Position numbers and translations under genes: made by a program
Assembly: GCF_002149925.1 (NCBI RefSeq)
Contig: NZ_MSLT01000023.1
Span: 372,001 to 436,000 of the forward strand
DNA: 64,000 nt
Direction of reading: 5' to 3'
From: Thioflexithrix psekupsensis
GTDB taxonomy: Bacteria; Pseudomonadota; Gammaproteobacteria; Beggiatoales; Beggiatoaceae
Notes under the pieces: generated by a model
Databases searched by the model: none
Told to the model about the DNA's origin: nothing
What the model saw: the letters and a program-made list of their open reading frames with translations, nothing else
In this document: positions 56,798 to 64,000 of the stretch, one piece after another
Layout: each line of letters starts with the position of its first letter
Position numbering within the stretch: the stretch's first letter is position 1

Positions 56798-57928
56798 TAC
56801 CAAAATTATGTGAGATATAAAAACAAATTAAGTTTTAATATCTACCTAGATATTAGGTATAAGATACTGTTTAATTTTATTAAACTTAAACACTTTACCT
56901 GACAAAAAGGTCTCAAACATACTAGTGACTTCTTTAAAGCTTGATAGGCGATGAAAATTCTTTCTGACCCAATTCTTACCTTGAAGCCAAATATCCTCGA
57001 CTGGATTTTGCTCTGGGGCATTAGGTGCAAATCTTAATAAACGAACTTTCCATTCTGATTCTGGAAGTCCCCCATTTAATTTCTCTAAATAAGTTCTTAA
57101 ACCTTCAGAACGATGATAACTTGCACCATCCCAAATAATCACATGACGGGCTTCTTTATATCTGTAAATGAGCCAGTTAATAAAGTCTATCGTATATTTT
57201 GTATCAGCTTTCTTTGCCCTATCTAAAATAAATTCTCCCGTATAAATATTCACCGCTCCATACCACGTTTGAGAAGTGCGATAATTACTCATCTTTATTG
57301 ACGTTCTTTCTCCTTTTTTCGACCAAACATAACCACAAATATCTCCCCACAACTGATGGCTTTCGTCTTGCATCCAGTACATTACCTCTCCACTTTCTAT
57401 CTGTTCACGCTCCTTATCTATTAAATCCTTAATCTCTTTTTTTTTAGCTTCCACTTTTACCTCATCTTTTGCCGAATTCTCTTTGTGTGTCTTCTTATAA
57501 CTTAAATTCGCTTCTTCTAATAATTTAGTATAAGAAGTATTTGAAGAATAGAAAACATCATACTCCTCTTTTAAGTATCTCTTTAGTTCCTCTATTGTTA
57601 TTGTCTTCTTTTCTTGTATCCAATTAATCACATCTTCTCGTTCACGCGGCTTTAAATACCCTGGTGAGCCTTTATACGCTAACTTTAATCCTTCAACCCC
57701 TGACGCTAAATAAATGGCTTTCCATTTATCCACAAATTGCACACTGACACAACACGCTAAAGCCGCTTCCGCACGCACAAAACCAAGCAAAGACATTCTT
57801 ACTGCCATCGCTCGCTTCACTTCTCTCGCTTCACCTGTTGACATTAATTCTTCTAAATCTTCATATCTTTTGTTCATTATTCTCTCCTATTTGAAAAGTA
57901 TTATTATACGACTCTGAAAAAATTGGTA
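56798..57928 (-). mobile_element. IS630-family insertion sequence, copy 3
   Basis: 1131 bp, TA flanks at 56796-56797 and 57929-57930, same ends as copies 1 and 2. It is intergenic, between the AAA-like ATPase gene and the pyruvate:ferredoxin oxidoreductase region. Confidence 0.95.
56846..57877 (-). CDS. IS630-family transposase, copy 3
   Basis: 343 residues, triad Asp171/Asp250/Glu294, identical in protein to copy 1 at the end (YLIPNI). At the DNA level it shares with copy 2 the ACCTAATGCCCC variant that copy 1 lacks (copy 1 has GCCCAATGCCCC on the coding strand side). Intact and presumably active. Transcription runs towards the AAA-like ATPase gene, so its promoter may drive that gene. Confidence 0.95.
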   Translation of the reverse strand: MNKRYEDLEELMSTGEAREVKRAMAVRMSLLGFVRAEAALACCVSVQFVDKWKAIYLASGVEGLKLAYKGSPGYLKPREREDVINWIQEKKTITIEELKRYLKEEYDVFYSSNTSYTKLLEEANLSYKKTHKENSAKDEVKVEAKKKEIKDLIDKEREQIESGEVMYWMQDESHQLWGDICGYVWSKKGERTSIKMSNYRTSQTWYGAVNIYTGEFILDRAKKADTKYTIDFINWLIYRYKEARHVIIWDGASYHRSEGLRTYLEKLNGGLPESEWKVRLLRFAPNAPEQNPVEDIWLQGKNWVRKNFHRLSSFKEVTSMFETFLSGKVFKFNKIKQYLIPNI

Positions 57929-58111
57929 TACATCAAGTTTTTCGCCTGAATTCAGAATGGACAGAATTTCAAAATTTTCAGACAAGCATCACTATTGCCA
58001 CCAAAATTAAGCCATCCCATTTAACTGGCGAAATGATACAATAGCGCATAATGATATGATTTATAGAGCCGTTCAAAACATGAGCATTTAAGCCCATCAA
58101 TTACATTAATC

Positions 58112-58138
58112 GCATTCCCAACTGCCATTGGGAAATGC
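58112..58138. promoter_or_regulatory. Inverted repeat upstream of the oxidoreductase operon
   Basis: GCATTCCCAA pairs with TTGGGAAATGC around about 6 bases, with one bulged A. It lies just upstream of the candidate promoter and could be an operator or an RNA hairpin. The remainder of 57931-58230 contains a decayed dispersed-repeat copy (ATTCAGAATGGACAGAATTTC) and no gene. Confidence 0.35.
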
Positions 58139-58152
58139 AAACAATAGGAATA

Positions 58153-58182
58153 TTGAATTTGAGATAATGTTATTCATATTAT
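58153..58182 (+). promoter_or_regulatory. Candidate promoter of the pyruvate:ferredoxin oxidoreductase operon
   Basis: TTGAAT (58153-58158), 18-base spacer, TATTAT (58177-58182). The predicted leader is about 40 bases and includes AAAGGAG (58217-58223), 7 bases before the ATG. Confidence 0.45.
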
Positions 58183-58230
58183 TACTTGGGTAGGCAACCT
58201 AAGAATTTATTACATCAAAGGAGAAATGAG

Positions 58231-61200
58231 ATGTCTGAATACGTTACCTTAGACGGTAATGAAGCCGCCGCGTATGTCGCTTATCGCGTCAATGAAGTGT
58301 GCGCGATTTATCCGATTACACCCTCATCACCTATGGCTGAATTTGCCGATCAATGGGCAGCCGAAGGGCAAACTAATTTATGGGGAAATATCCCGTTAAT
58401 CATTGAAATGCAAAGCGAAGCAGGTGCCGCAGGCACGGTGCATGGTGCGCTGCAAACGGGCGCGCTGACCACCACGTTTACGGCATCGCAGGGCTTAATG
58501 TTGATGATTCCCAACTTGTACAAAATCGCGGGGGAGTTGACTTCAGCGGTTTTTCAAGTGGCGGCGCGTTCGTTGGCCGCACAAGGCTTGTCGATTTTTG
58601 GCGATCATTCCGATGTCATGGCGGTTAAAAATACAGGATTTGCGCTGTTGGCTTCGGCTTCGGTGCAGGAAGCGCATGATTTGGCTTTGATTGCGCAGGC
58701 GACGACATTGGAAGCGCGTATTCCTTTTCTTCACTTTTTCGATGGCTTTCGTACTTCGCATGAAGTGAATAAAATTGAATTAATAGACGATCAAGTGTTG
58801 CGTGCCATGATCGATGATGAACTGGTTTACGCGCATCGGGCGCGAGGTTTGAACCCTGATCGTCCTGTCATGCGCGGGACGGCACAAAATCCTGATATTT
58901 ATTTTCAAGCCCGCGAAACGGTTAATCCGTTTTACACAGCAGTGCCTAAAATACTACAAAAAGCAATGGATCAATTCGCCGAATTGACAGGCCGCCAGTA
59001 TCACTTATTTGAATACGAAGGCGATCTCCAAGCGGAGCGGATTGTCATTATCATGGGATCGGGCGCGAGTACAGTAAAACAAACGGTGCGCTGGTTACAA
59101 CAACGCGGTGAGAAAGTGGGCGTGATTCAAGTGCGCCTTTATTTGCCGTTTGATAGCGAATCATTTTTAGCGTTATTACCCGAAACGGTGACGCATATTG
59201 CAGTATTAGATCGCTGCAAAACACCGGGTGCCACAGGCGAGCCATTATATCAAGACATTGTGGTCACATTAAGCAGTGCATTTAGCACGGGAAAACGCGC
59301 TTCATTACCCAAAATTTGCGGTGGCCGTTATGGTCTTTCTTCTAAAGAATTTACGCCTGCTATGGTAAAAGCAATTTTTGATGAATTAACGCAAGTTTCT
59401 CCCAAAAATCCTTTTACCATTGGCATTGAAGATGATATTGGACATACCAGTTTATCTTTTGATCCTGATTTTAATATTGAGCCTGACAATGTGATTCGGG
59501 CGATGTTTTTTGGTTTAGGTGCAGATGGCACGGTCGGGGCGAATAAAAATTCAATTAAGATTATTGGTGAAGACCCTGCTTTTTATGCGCAAGGTTATTT
59601 TGTTTATGACTCGAAAAAATCGGGATCACAAACGGTTTCTCATTTGCGTTTTGGCCCAGAGCCAATTGATATGCCTTATTTAATTCAATCGGCTAATTTT
59701 ATTGCCTGCCACCAATTTAATTTTATTTTAAAACAAAATGTATTGGAACGGGCGGCGAAAAATGCAATTGTCTTGTTAAATAGCCCTTATTCTGCCAGCG
59801 AAGTATGGGCGCAATTGCCGCAAACCATTCAACGCATTATTGTGCAGCGTGCGCTTAAATTATATGTGATTGATGCCTCTAAAGTAGCGCGTTCTATTGG
59901 CATGGGAAATCGCACCAATACGATTATGCAAACCTGTTTTTTTGCCTTATCGGGAGTGATGCCGCGAGAACAAGCCATTGAGAAAATTAAACATGCCATT
60001 GAGAAAAGTTACGGTAAAAAAGGCGATGAAGTGGTGAAAAGTAATTTTGCCGCGGTCGATGAAACTTTGGTTAATTTACATGAAGTTTCTATTCCAGAAT
60101 CGCTTAATAGTGGCTTTGATTTGCCGTCTATTGTGCCTGATTTCGCGCCTGAATTTGTGCGGACAGTGACAGCGAAAATGATGGCAGGAAAAGGCGATGA
60201 ATTGCCTGTCAGTCTTTTGCCTATTGACGGCACTTATCCTACGGGAACAACGCAATGGGAAAAACGCAATATTTCTCCTTATGTGCCGCAATGGGAAGCG
60301 GATATTTGCATTCAATGTGGCAATTGCAGTTTTGTGTGTCCACACAGTGTTATTCGGGCGAAATTTTATAATGAAACGCACTTGGATCATGCGCCTAATG
60401 ATTTCCGTTCCGCGCCCATTAGCGCACGCGGTTTTCCCGCGACTCGTTACACTTTGCAGATTTATGTCGAAGATTGCACGGGATGCGGTTTATGTGTGGA
60501 TGCTTGCCCCGCGCAGAGTTTAAAACGCAGCGGCATGAAAGCGATTAATATGCGCGAAAAAGAACCCATTTTGCAACGGGAAAAAGAAAACATTCGTTTC
60601 TTTGAATCGATTCCTATTAATGATCGCTCACAAGTTAATTTTTCTTCAGTGCGCGGGACGCAATTTTTACAGCCTTTATTTGAATTTTCTGGCGCATGTG
60701 CAGGCTGTGGAGAAACGCCTTATGTTCGTTTATTGTCGCAGTTATTTGGAGACCGTTTATTGGTCGCTAATGCCACGGGATGTTCTTCTATTTATGGTGG
60801 TAATTTACCGACAACACCTTGGACTAAAAATGAAGAAGGTCGAGGCCCTGCCTGGTCAAATTCTTTATTTGAAGACAATGCAGAATTCGGTTTAGGTTTT
60901 CGTTTAGCCGCAGATAAACATTTAGAAGTGGCACAAGGCTTATTAGAACAGCTTAAACCTGCTTTAAATGCGGCTTTAGTGGAAGATTTATTGTCCGCGC
61001 AGCAAATCACGGAATTCGAGATTCGGCAACAACGGCAACGAGTCGAGGTATTAAAACAGGAATTAAACCGCTTAAAAACGCCCTTATCCGCAGCGTTATT
61101 GTCGGTGGTGGATCATTTGGTCAGACGCAGCGTGTGGCTGGTTGGCGGCGACGGCTGGGCTTATGACATCGGATCGGGCGGCTTGGATCACGTGTTGGCG

Positions 61201-61833
61201 AGTGGGCGCGATGTGAATATTTTGGTGTTAGACACTGAAGTGTATTCCAACACGGGCGGACAAATGTCCAAATCCACGCCATTAGGCGCGGTGGCGAAGT
61301 TTGCCGCAGCAGGAAAAACGGTAGGAAAGAAAGACTTAGCTTTACAAGCGATTTCTTACGGTAATGTTTATGTCGCACGTATTGCAATGGGCGCAAATCC
61401 GCAGCAGACTTTATTGGCTTTGCGTGAAGCAGAGGCTTATTCGGGGCCGTCATTAATTCTTTCTTATAGCCATTGCATTGCGCATGGCATTAATATGCAG
61501 CATGGTTTGAGACAACAGCAATTAGCGGTCGCTTCAGGTTATTGGCCATTAATGCGTTATAATCCCCAATTACGCGCTACTGATCATAATCCTTTCGTGT
61601 TAGATTCGCCCAGACCTAGAATTGATTTTAAAGATTATGCTTATAACGAATTGCGTTATAAAATGTTGGTTCGTTCTAATCCTGTTGAAGCGGCACGTTT
61701 ATTGTCTTTAGCCCAAGCGGTGGTGAAACAGAAATGGGCTATTTATGAGGAAATGGCAACGCGAGACGGCAGCCATTTTCACCCCGATGCGCGCCGTGTA
61801 GATGCGCAAACGATTGATGCAATAAAGGCTTAA
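58231..61833 (+). CDS. nifJ: Pyruvate:ferredoxin (flavodoxin) oxidoreductase
   Basis: A 1200-residue homodimer-type enzyme that oxidises pyruvate and CoA to acetyl-CoA and CO2 and reduces ferredoxin or flavodoxin (the reverse reaction is also possible). Domains in order: pyruvate-binding (MSEYVTLDGNEAAAYVAYRV..YPITPSSPMAE), the CoA-side and gamma domains, two 4Fe-4S sites (CIQCGNCSFVCP about residue 693; CTGCGLCVDACP about 749), and the TPP domain with its own cysteines (GACAGCGETPYVRLL) and GGDGWAYDIGSGGLDHVLASG (about 973). Start ATG 58231 has a strong Shine-Dalgarno; the frame is open 15 codons upstream. O2-sensitive catalysis fits a microaerophilic or facultatively anaerobic life. The next gene is 16 bases away. 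Confidence 0.95.
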   Translation: MSEYVTLDGNEAAAYVAYRVNEVCAIYPITPSSPMAEFADQWAAEGQTNLWGNIPLIIEMQSEAGAAGTVHGALQTGALTTTFTASQGLMLMIPNLYKIAGELTSAVFQVAARSLAAQGLSIFGDHSDVMAVKNTGFALLASASVQEAHDLALIAQATTLEARIPFLHFFDGFRTSHEVNKIELIDDQVLRAMIDDELVYAHRARGLNPDRPVMRGTAQNPDIYFQARETVNPFYTAVPKILQKAMDQFAELTGRQYHLFEYEGDLQAERIVIIMGSGASTVKQTVRWLQQRGEKVGVIQVRLYLPFDSESFLALLPETVTHIAVLDRCKTPGATGEPLYQDIVVTLSSAFSTGKRASLPKICGGRYGLSSKEFTPAMVKAIFDELTQVSPKNPFTIGIEDDIGHTSLSFDPDFNIEPDNVIRAMFFGLGADGTVGANKNSIKIIGEDPAFYAQGYFVYDSKKSGSQTVSHLRFGPEPIDMPYLIQSANFIACHQFNFILKQNVLERAAKNAIVLLNSPYSASEVWAQLPQTIQRIIVQRALKLYVIDASKVARSIGMGNRTNTIMQTCFFALSGVMPREQAIEKIKHAIEKSYGKKGDEVVKSNFAAVDETLVNLHEVSIPESLNSGFDLPSIVPDFAPEFVRTVTAKMMAGKGDELPVSLLPIDGTYPTGTTQWEKRNISPYVPQWEADICIQCGNCSFVCPHSVIRAKFYNETHLDHAPNDFRSAPISARGFPATRYTLQIYVEDCTGCGLCVDACPAQSLKRSGMKAINMREKEPILQREKENIRFFESIPINDRSQVNFSSVRGTQFLQPLFEFSGACAGCGETPYVRLLSQLFGDRLLVANATGCSSIYGGNLPTTPWTKNEEGRGPAWSNSLFEDNAEFGLGFRLAADKHLEVAQGLLEQLKPALNAALVEDLLSAQQITEFEIRQQRQRVEVLKQELNRLKTPLSAALLSVVDHLVRRSVWLVGGDGWAYDIGSGGLDHVLASGRDVNILVLDTEVYSNTGGQMSKSTPLGAVAKFAAAGKTVGKKDLALQAISYGNVYVARIAMGANPQQTLLALREAEAYSGPSLILSYSHCIAHGINMQHGLRQQQLAVASGYWPLMRYNPQLRATDHNPFVLDSPRPRIDFKDYAYNELRYKMLVRSNPVEAARLLSLAQAVVKQKWAIYEEMATRDGSHFHPDARRVDAQTIDAIKA

Positions 61834-61849
61834 CATTAAGGAGACAATC

Positions 61850-62842
61850 ATGGTTGATTTAACGACTTCTTATATGGGTTTGCGTTTAAAAAATCCATTG
61901 GTGGCTTCAGCCTCGCCTTTATCGCATACTTTAGCGGGAATTAAGGACTTAGAAAAAGGAGGCGCGGGGGCAATTGTTTTATTTTCTTTATTTGAAGAGC
62001 AAATTCATCACGAATCGGCTTTATTTGAACATTTATTGACTTCGGGAACGCAAAGTTTTGCCGAGTCATTAGATTATTTTCCCAGTGTGAATGAATATGA
62101 AACGTTGCCTGAGCAGTATTTGGCTTTAATTGCACAGGCTAAAGCGTCGGTTAATGTGCCGATTATTGGCAGTTTAAATGGCATGACGCATAGCGGTTGG
62201 ATTCAATACGCTAAGAAAATTGAACAAGCAGGCGCGGATGCGTTGGAATTGAACATTTTTTATATTCCCGATGTCACGCATTCCAGTGCGGAAATTGAGC
62301 AGCGTTATGTGGACATTGTGAAAACGGTTAAATCGGTGGTTTCTATTCCGGTGGCGTTAAAATTAAGTCCATTTTTTAGCTCTACGGGAAATTTGATGCA
62401 ATCTTTGGATAATGCAGGCGCGGATGGTTTGGTGTTATTTAATCGTTTTTATCAGCCCGATTTTGATATTCAGACTTTAACGGTAAACTCTACGTTACAT
62501 TTGAGTTCTAATGAAGAAATTCGTTTGCCGTTGTTGTGGATTGCGATGTTACATGGTAAGGTAAAGGCTTCATTAGCGGCGACTCGCGGCGTAGAAACGT
62601 CAGTTGAAGTAATTAAGTATTTATTGGCCGGGGCGAATGTGGTCATGACCACATCGGCTTTATTAAGACATGGTGCGGATTATTTAAGCGTTTTATTGTC
62701 AGGATTGGAAGAGTGGATGTTGACGCGAGGTTATGCTTCAGTTGACGAAATGCGCGGCGTAATGAGCCAGCAAAACGTGGCTAATCCAGAAGCATTTGAA
62801 CGTGCTAATTATATTCGGATTTTGGAGGGATTTAAGGAGTAA
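61850..62842 (+). CDS. Dihydroorotate dehydrogenase-like FMN protein
   Basis: 330 residues with a TIM-barrel like class 1 dihydroorotate dehydrogenase: MVDLTTSYMGLRLKNPLVASASPLS at the N-terminus, PIIGSLNGMTHSGWIQYAKKIEQAGADALELN, and the FMN phosphate region LAATRGVETSVEVIKYLLAGANVVMTTSAL. The catalytic loop differs from true PyrD, so it is better called DHOD-like. Genes of this type are often found right after pyruvate:ferredoxin oxidoreductase in anaerobes and cyanobacteria, and here the gap is 16 bases with AAGGAGA as Shine-Dalgarno. A ferredoxin-linked reduction is a possible but unproven role. A terminator follows. Confidence 0.85.
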   Translation: MVDLTTSYMGLRLKNPLVASASPLSHTLAGIKDLEKGGAGAIVLFSLFEEQIHHESALFEHLLTSGTQSFAESLDYFPSVNEYETLPEQYLALIAQAKASVNVPIIGSLNGMTHSGWIQYAKKIEQAGADALELNIFYIPDVTHSSAEIEQRYVDIVKTVKSVVSIPVALKLSPFFSSTGNLMQSLDNAGADGLVLFNRFYQPDFDIQTLTVNSTLHLSSNEEIRLPLLWIAMLHGKVKASLAATRGVETSVEVIKYLLAGANVVMTTSALLRHGADYLSVLLSGLEEWMLTRGYASVDEMRGVMSQQNVANPEAFERANYIRILEGFKE

Positions 62843-62864
62843 TGATTGGAGTTAATTAAGGGGA

Positions 62865-62890
62865 AAAGCGCGCTTTTTTGGGCGCGCTTT
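62865..62890 (+). terminator. Terminator after the DHOD-like gene
   Basis: AAAGCGCGC (62865-62873) pairs with GCGCGCTTT (62882-62890) with loop TTTTTTGG. The T-tail is short (TTTGATTGG), so the strength is moderate. Confidence 0.7.
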
Positions 62891-62901
62891 GATTGGATTA
62901 T

Positions 62902-63846
62902 TTATTTTTTGTCTGAATCAGAATTTACAGATGAACACAAGCGATTCACCTCACTTTCATCTACACCAAATAATTTGGCGATTTGTTCCACAGAAAAACC
63001 TTGTTGCAAAGCCAATTGAATACGCTCTAATTTCTCTTGCCCCTTACCTTTCTCAACTCCAATTTCAATGCCTTTCTCAACCCCACGCTGTTCAGCTTTT
63101 ACTGTAGCTTCTTGTACCGCTTCTTGAACAGCGGTATCAATGACGTTTTTTAAGTCACGATAATATTTAAGCGAGTTTTCGTAATCCTCAAATTGTTGAT
63201 GACTGAAGCGTGCGATTTCAGCAACCGTAAAGGCTTGTTCAAATATCTCTTCTCTTAGATCAGCGGGAATATCATCAAAGTTCTCTAAGTGCTTGATAAA
63301 GTACAACCATTTGTCAAAATGCGTTTGTAGCTCCTCAAGCTTTTTCTTAAAGCGCGGCATTTCAATGAAAATGAAAGTCAATTTATCGTAAAATATTTCA
63401 CAAACGTCATTACGCAACTGAATATTTTGCAAATAATGCTCCCCATTTTTATGATCATCAAACACGAAATCTAATAATGCAATGCAATACACTGGTTGTA
63501 ATTGGTAATTCCATTCGCCACGTTCGGCCTGTTCTCTAATAGGAAAAGTCGCATAGAAAACGCTACGATCTTTGAAAAAGTTCTGTTTGGCTTTTTGCAA
63601 CTCAACAATGAATTTATGACCGTCTTGGCTTTCACAATACAAATCAAAAATCGCTTTACGGTCTAATTCACCAGAACCCAATTGCTCGCTCTTTTTATAA
63701 AACAAATCCTGTATTTGATGTTTCGCGGGTAAAAGCTGATTCAGAAAATCAATTAACAAATGTTTATTCGCTTCTTCACCAAATAGTTTCTTAAACCCAA
63801 AATCAGTGAATGGATTGATATATTTTGCTTTGCGGTGATTTTGCAT
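62902..63846 (-). CDS. Rpn/PDDEXK_2-family nuclease with repeat-derived C-terminus
   Basis: 314 residues from ATG 63846 (MQNHRKAKYINPFTDFGFKKLFG). Asp in RKAIFDLYCES and Glu-Leu-Gln in KFIVELQKAKQNFF give the nuclease-like pattern; the gene is related to the pair at 50.1-51.9 kb but diverged. A linker VEKGIEIGVEKGKGQ leads to a helix pair (LALQQGFSVEQIAKLFGVDESEVNRL) resembling a small DNA-binding motif. The last residues, NSDSDKK, are encoded by the dispersed repeat (TCTGAATCAGAATTTACAG), unlike the neighbouring paralogue, which ends NRLKSR. A TTG start 9 codons upstream is less likely. Confidence 0.85.
   Translation of the reverse strand: MQNHRKAKYINPFTDFGFKKLFGEEANKHLLIDFLNQLLPAKHQIQDLFYKKSEQLGSGELDRKAIFDLYCESQDGHKFIVELQKAKQNFFKDRSVFYATFPIREQAERGEWNYQLQPVYCIALLDFVFDDHKNGEHYLQNIQLRNDVCEIFYDKLTFIFIEMPRFKKKLEELQTHFDKWLYFIKHLENFDDIPADLREEIFEQAFTVAEIARFSHQQFEDYENSLKYYRDLKNVIDTAVQEAVQEATVKAEQRGVEKGIEIGVEKGKGQEKLERIQLALQQGFSVEQIAKLFGVDESEVNRLCSSVNSDSDKK
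62909..62931 (+). repeat. Dispersed repeat core within the Rpn gene 3' end
   Basis: TTTGTCTGAATCAGAATTTACAG matches the repeat units at 21359 and 21460 and their inverted copies near 21580. It replaces the end of the coding frame of this Rpn gene and supplies its final codons. Confidence 0.7.
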
Positions 63847-63894
63847 CAGCGATGACTCTCTTATTAATGCCAAGAAATAAAATAGGGTTTTTCT

Positions 63895-64000
63895 TTATCT
63901 ACTTTTCAAGCGATTCACCTCACTTTCATCGACACCAAATAATTTGGCGATTTGCTCCACAGAAAAACCTTGTTGTAAAGCTAATTGAATACGTTCCAAT
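63895..64000 (-). CDS. Rpn/PDDEXK_2-family nuclease, C-terminal end (partial)
   Basis: The last 34 codons of a gene running out of the window: LERIQLALQQGFSVEQIAKLFGVDESEVNRLKSR, nearly identical to the same segment of the gene just downstream. It is therefore the upstream member of a tandem pair, 48 bases away. It shows the unmodified family C-terminus, useful for seeing what the dispersed repeat changed in the neighbour. Confidence 0.85.
   Translation of the reverse strand, partial: LERIQLALQQGFSVEQIAKLFGVDESEVNRLKSR

Noticed and set aside
56758-58230. AAA-like ATPase gene disrupted by IS630 copy 3
   Set aside because: The element lies 40 bases upstream of the ATG, not in the coding frame.

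Overview
The window looks like a piece of chromosome from a mesophilic, moderately AT-rich gammaproteobacterium, plausibly a Beggiatoa-like member of the Thiotrichales. That placement is inference. It rests on ubiJ-ubiB, an AmgK-MurU muropeptide recycling pair, a YefM-YoeB pair, split pntAA/pntAB/pntB and the expansion of Rpn and AAA-ATPase-like/PD-(D/E)XK gene families. No rRNA, tRNA or CRISPR array was recognised.

Layout. 1-10.3 kb is housekeeping: a transglutaminase/DUF2126 protein (cut by the window edge), ubiB, ubiJ, trxB, an alpha/beta hydrolase, an isocitrate dehydrogenase with a C-terminal CBS pair, and glmS. 10.6-23.8 kb is an accessory block resembling a small biosynthetic gene cluster. 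In order it holds a haem-oxygenase-like diiron oxidase, an FAD oxidoreductase, an adenylate-forming ligase, a stand-alone carrier protein, an Fe(II)/2-oxoglutarate oxygenase, a 42-residue peptide, an AlaX-type tRNA-editing protein, a sulfotransferase-like protein, a cysteine-synthase-like PLP enzyme, a GNAT acyltransferase and a P1B-like ATPase. Two of its enzymes are each split by a near-identical 1131-bp IS630 element. Removing the element plus one TA restores both reading frames exactly (251 and 311 residues), so the pathway was probably intact until recently.

23.8-27.7 kb returns to ordinary genes on the minus strand (ABC ATPase, a small conserved protein, a PfkB kinase, murU, amgK). 27.8-46.9 kb is rich in paralogues: three mosaic copies of an AAA-ATPase-like/PD-(D/E)XK protein, a 2386-residue secreted surface protein with plant-type leucine-rich repeats, a LuxR-type two-component system whose kinase has a frameshift in a T8 tract, three tandem Rpn genes plus a remnant, and yefM-yoeB. 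47.1-50.0 kb is the proton-translocating transhydrogenase operon. 50.1-57.9 kb holds two tandem Rpn genes, a DUF559 protein and two AAA-like ATPases, with three C/G-rich palindromic elements between them, and the third IS630 copy. 58.2-62.8 kb carries pyruvate:ferredoxin oxidoreductase with a dihydroorotate-dehydrogenase-like partner, followed by further tandem Rpn genes to the window edge.

The most promising system is the 10.6-23.8 kb cluster. A carrier-bound acyl or aminoacyl group would be oxidised by up to three different oxidase chemistries, and a tRNA-editing protein could protect the host from an amino-acid-like product. This is a hypothesis from domain content only.
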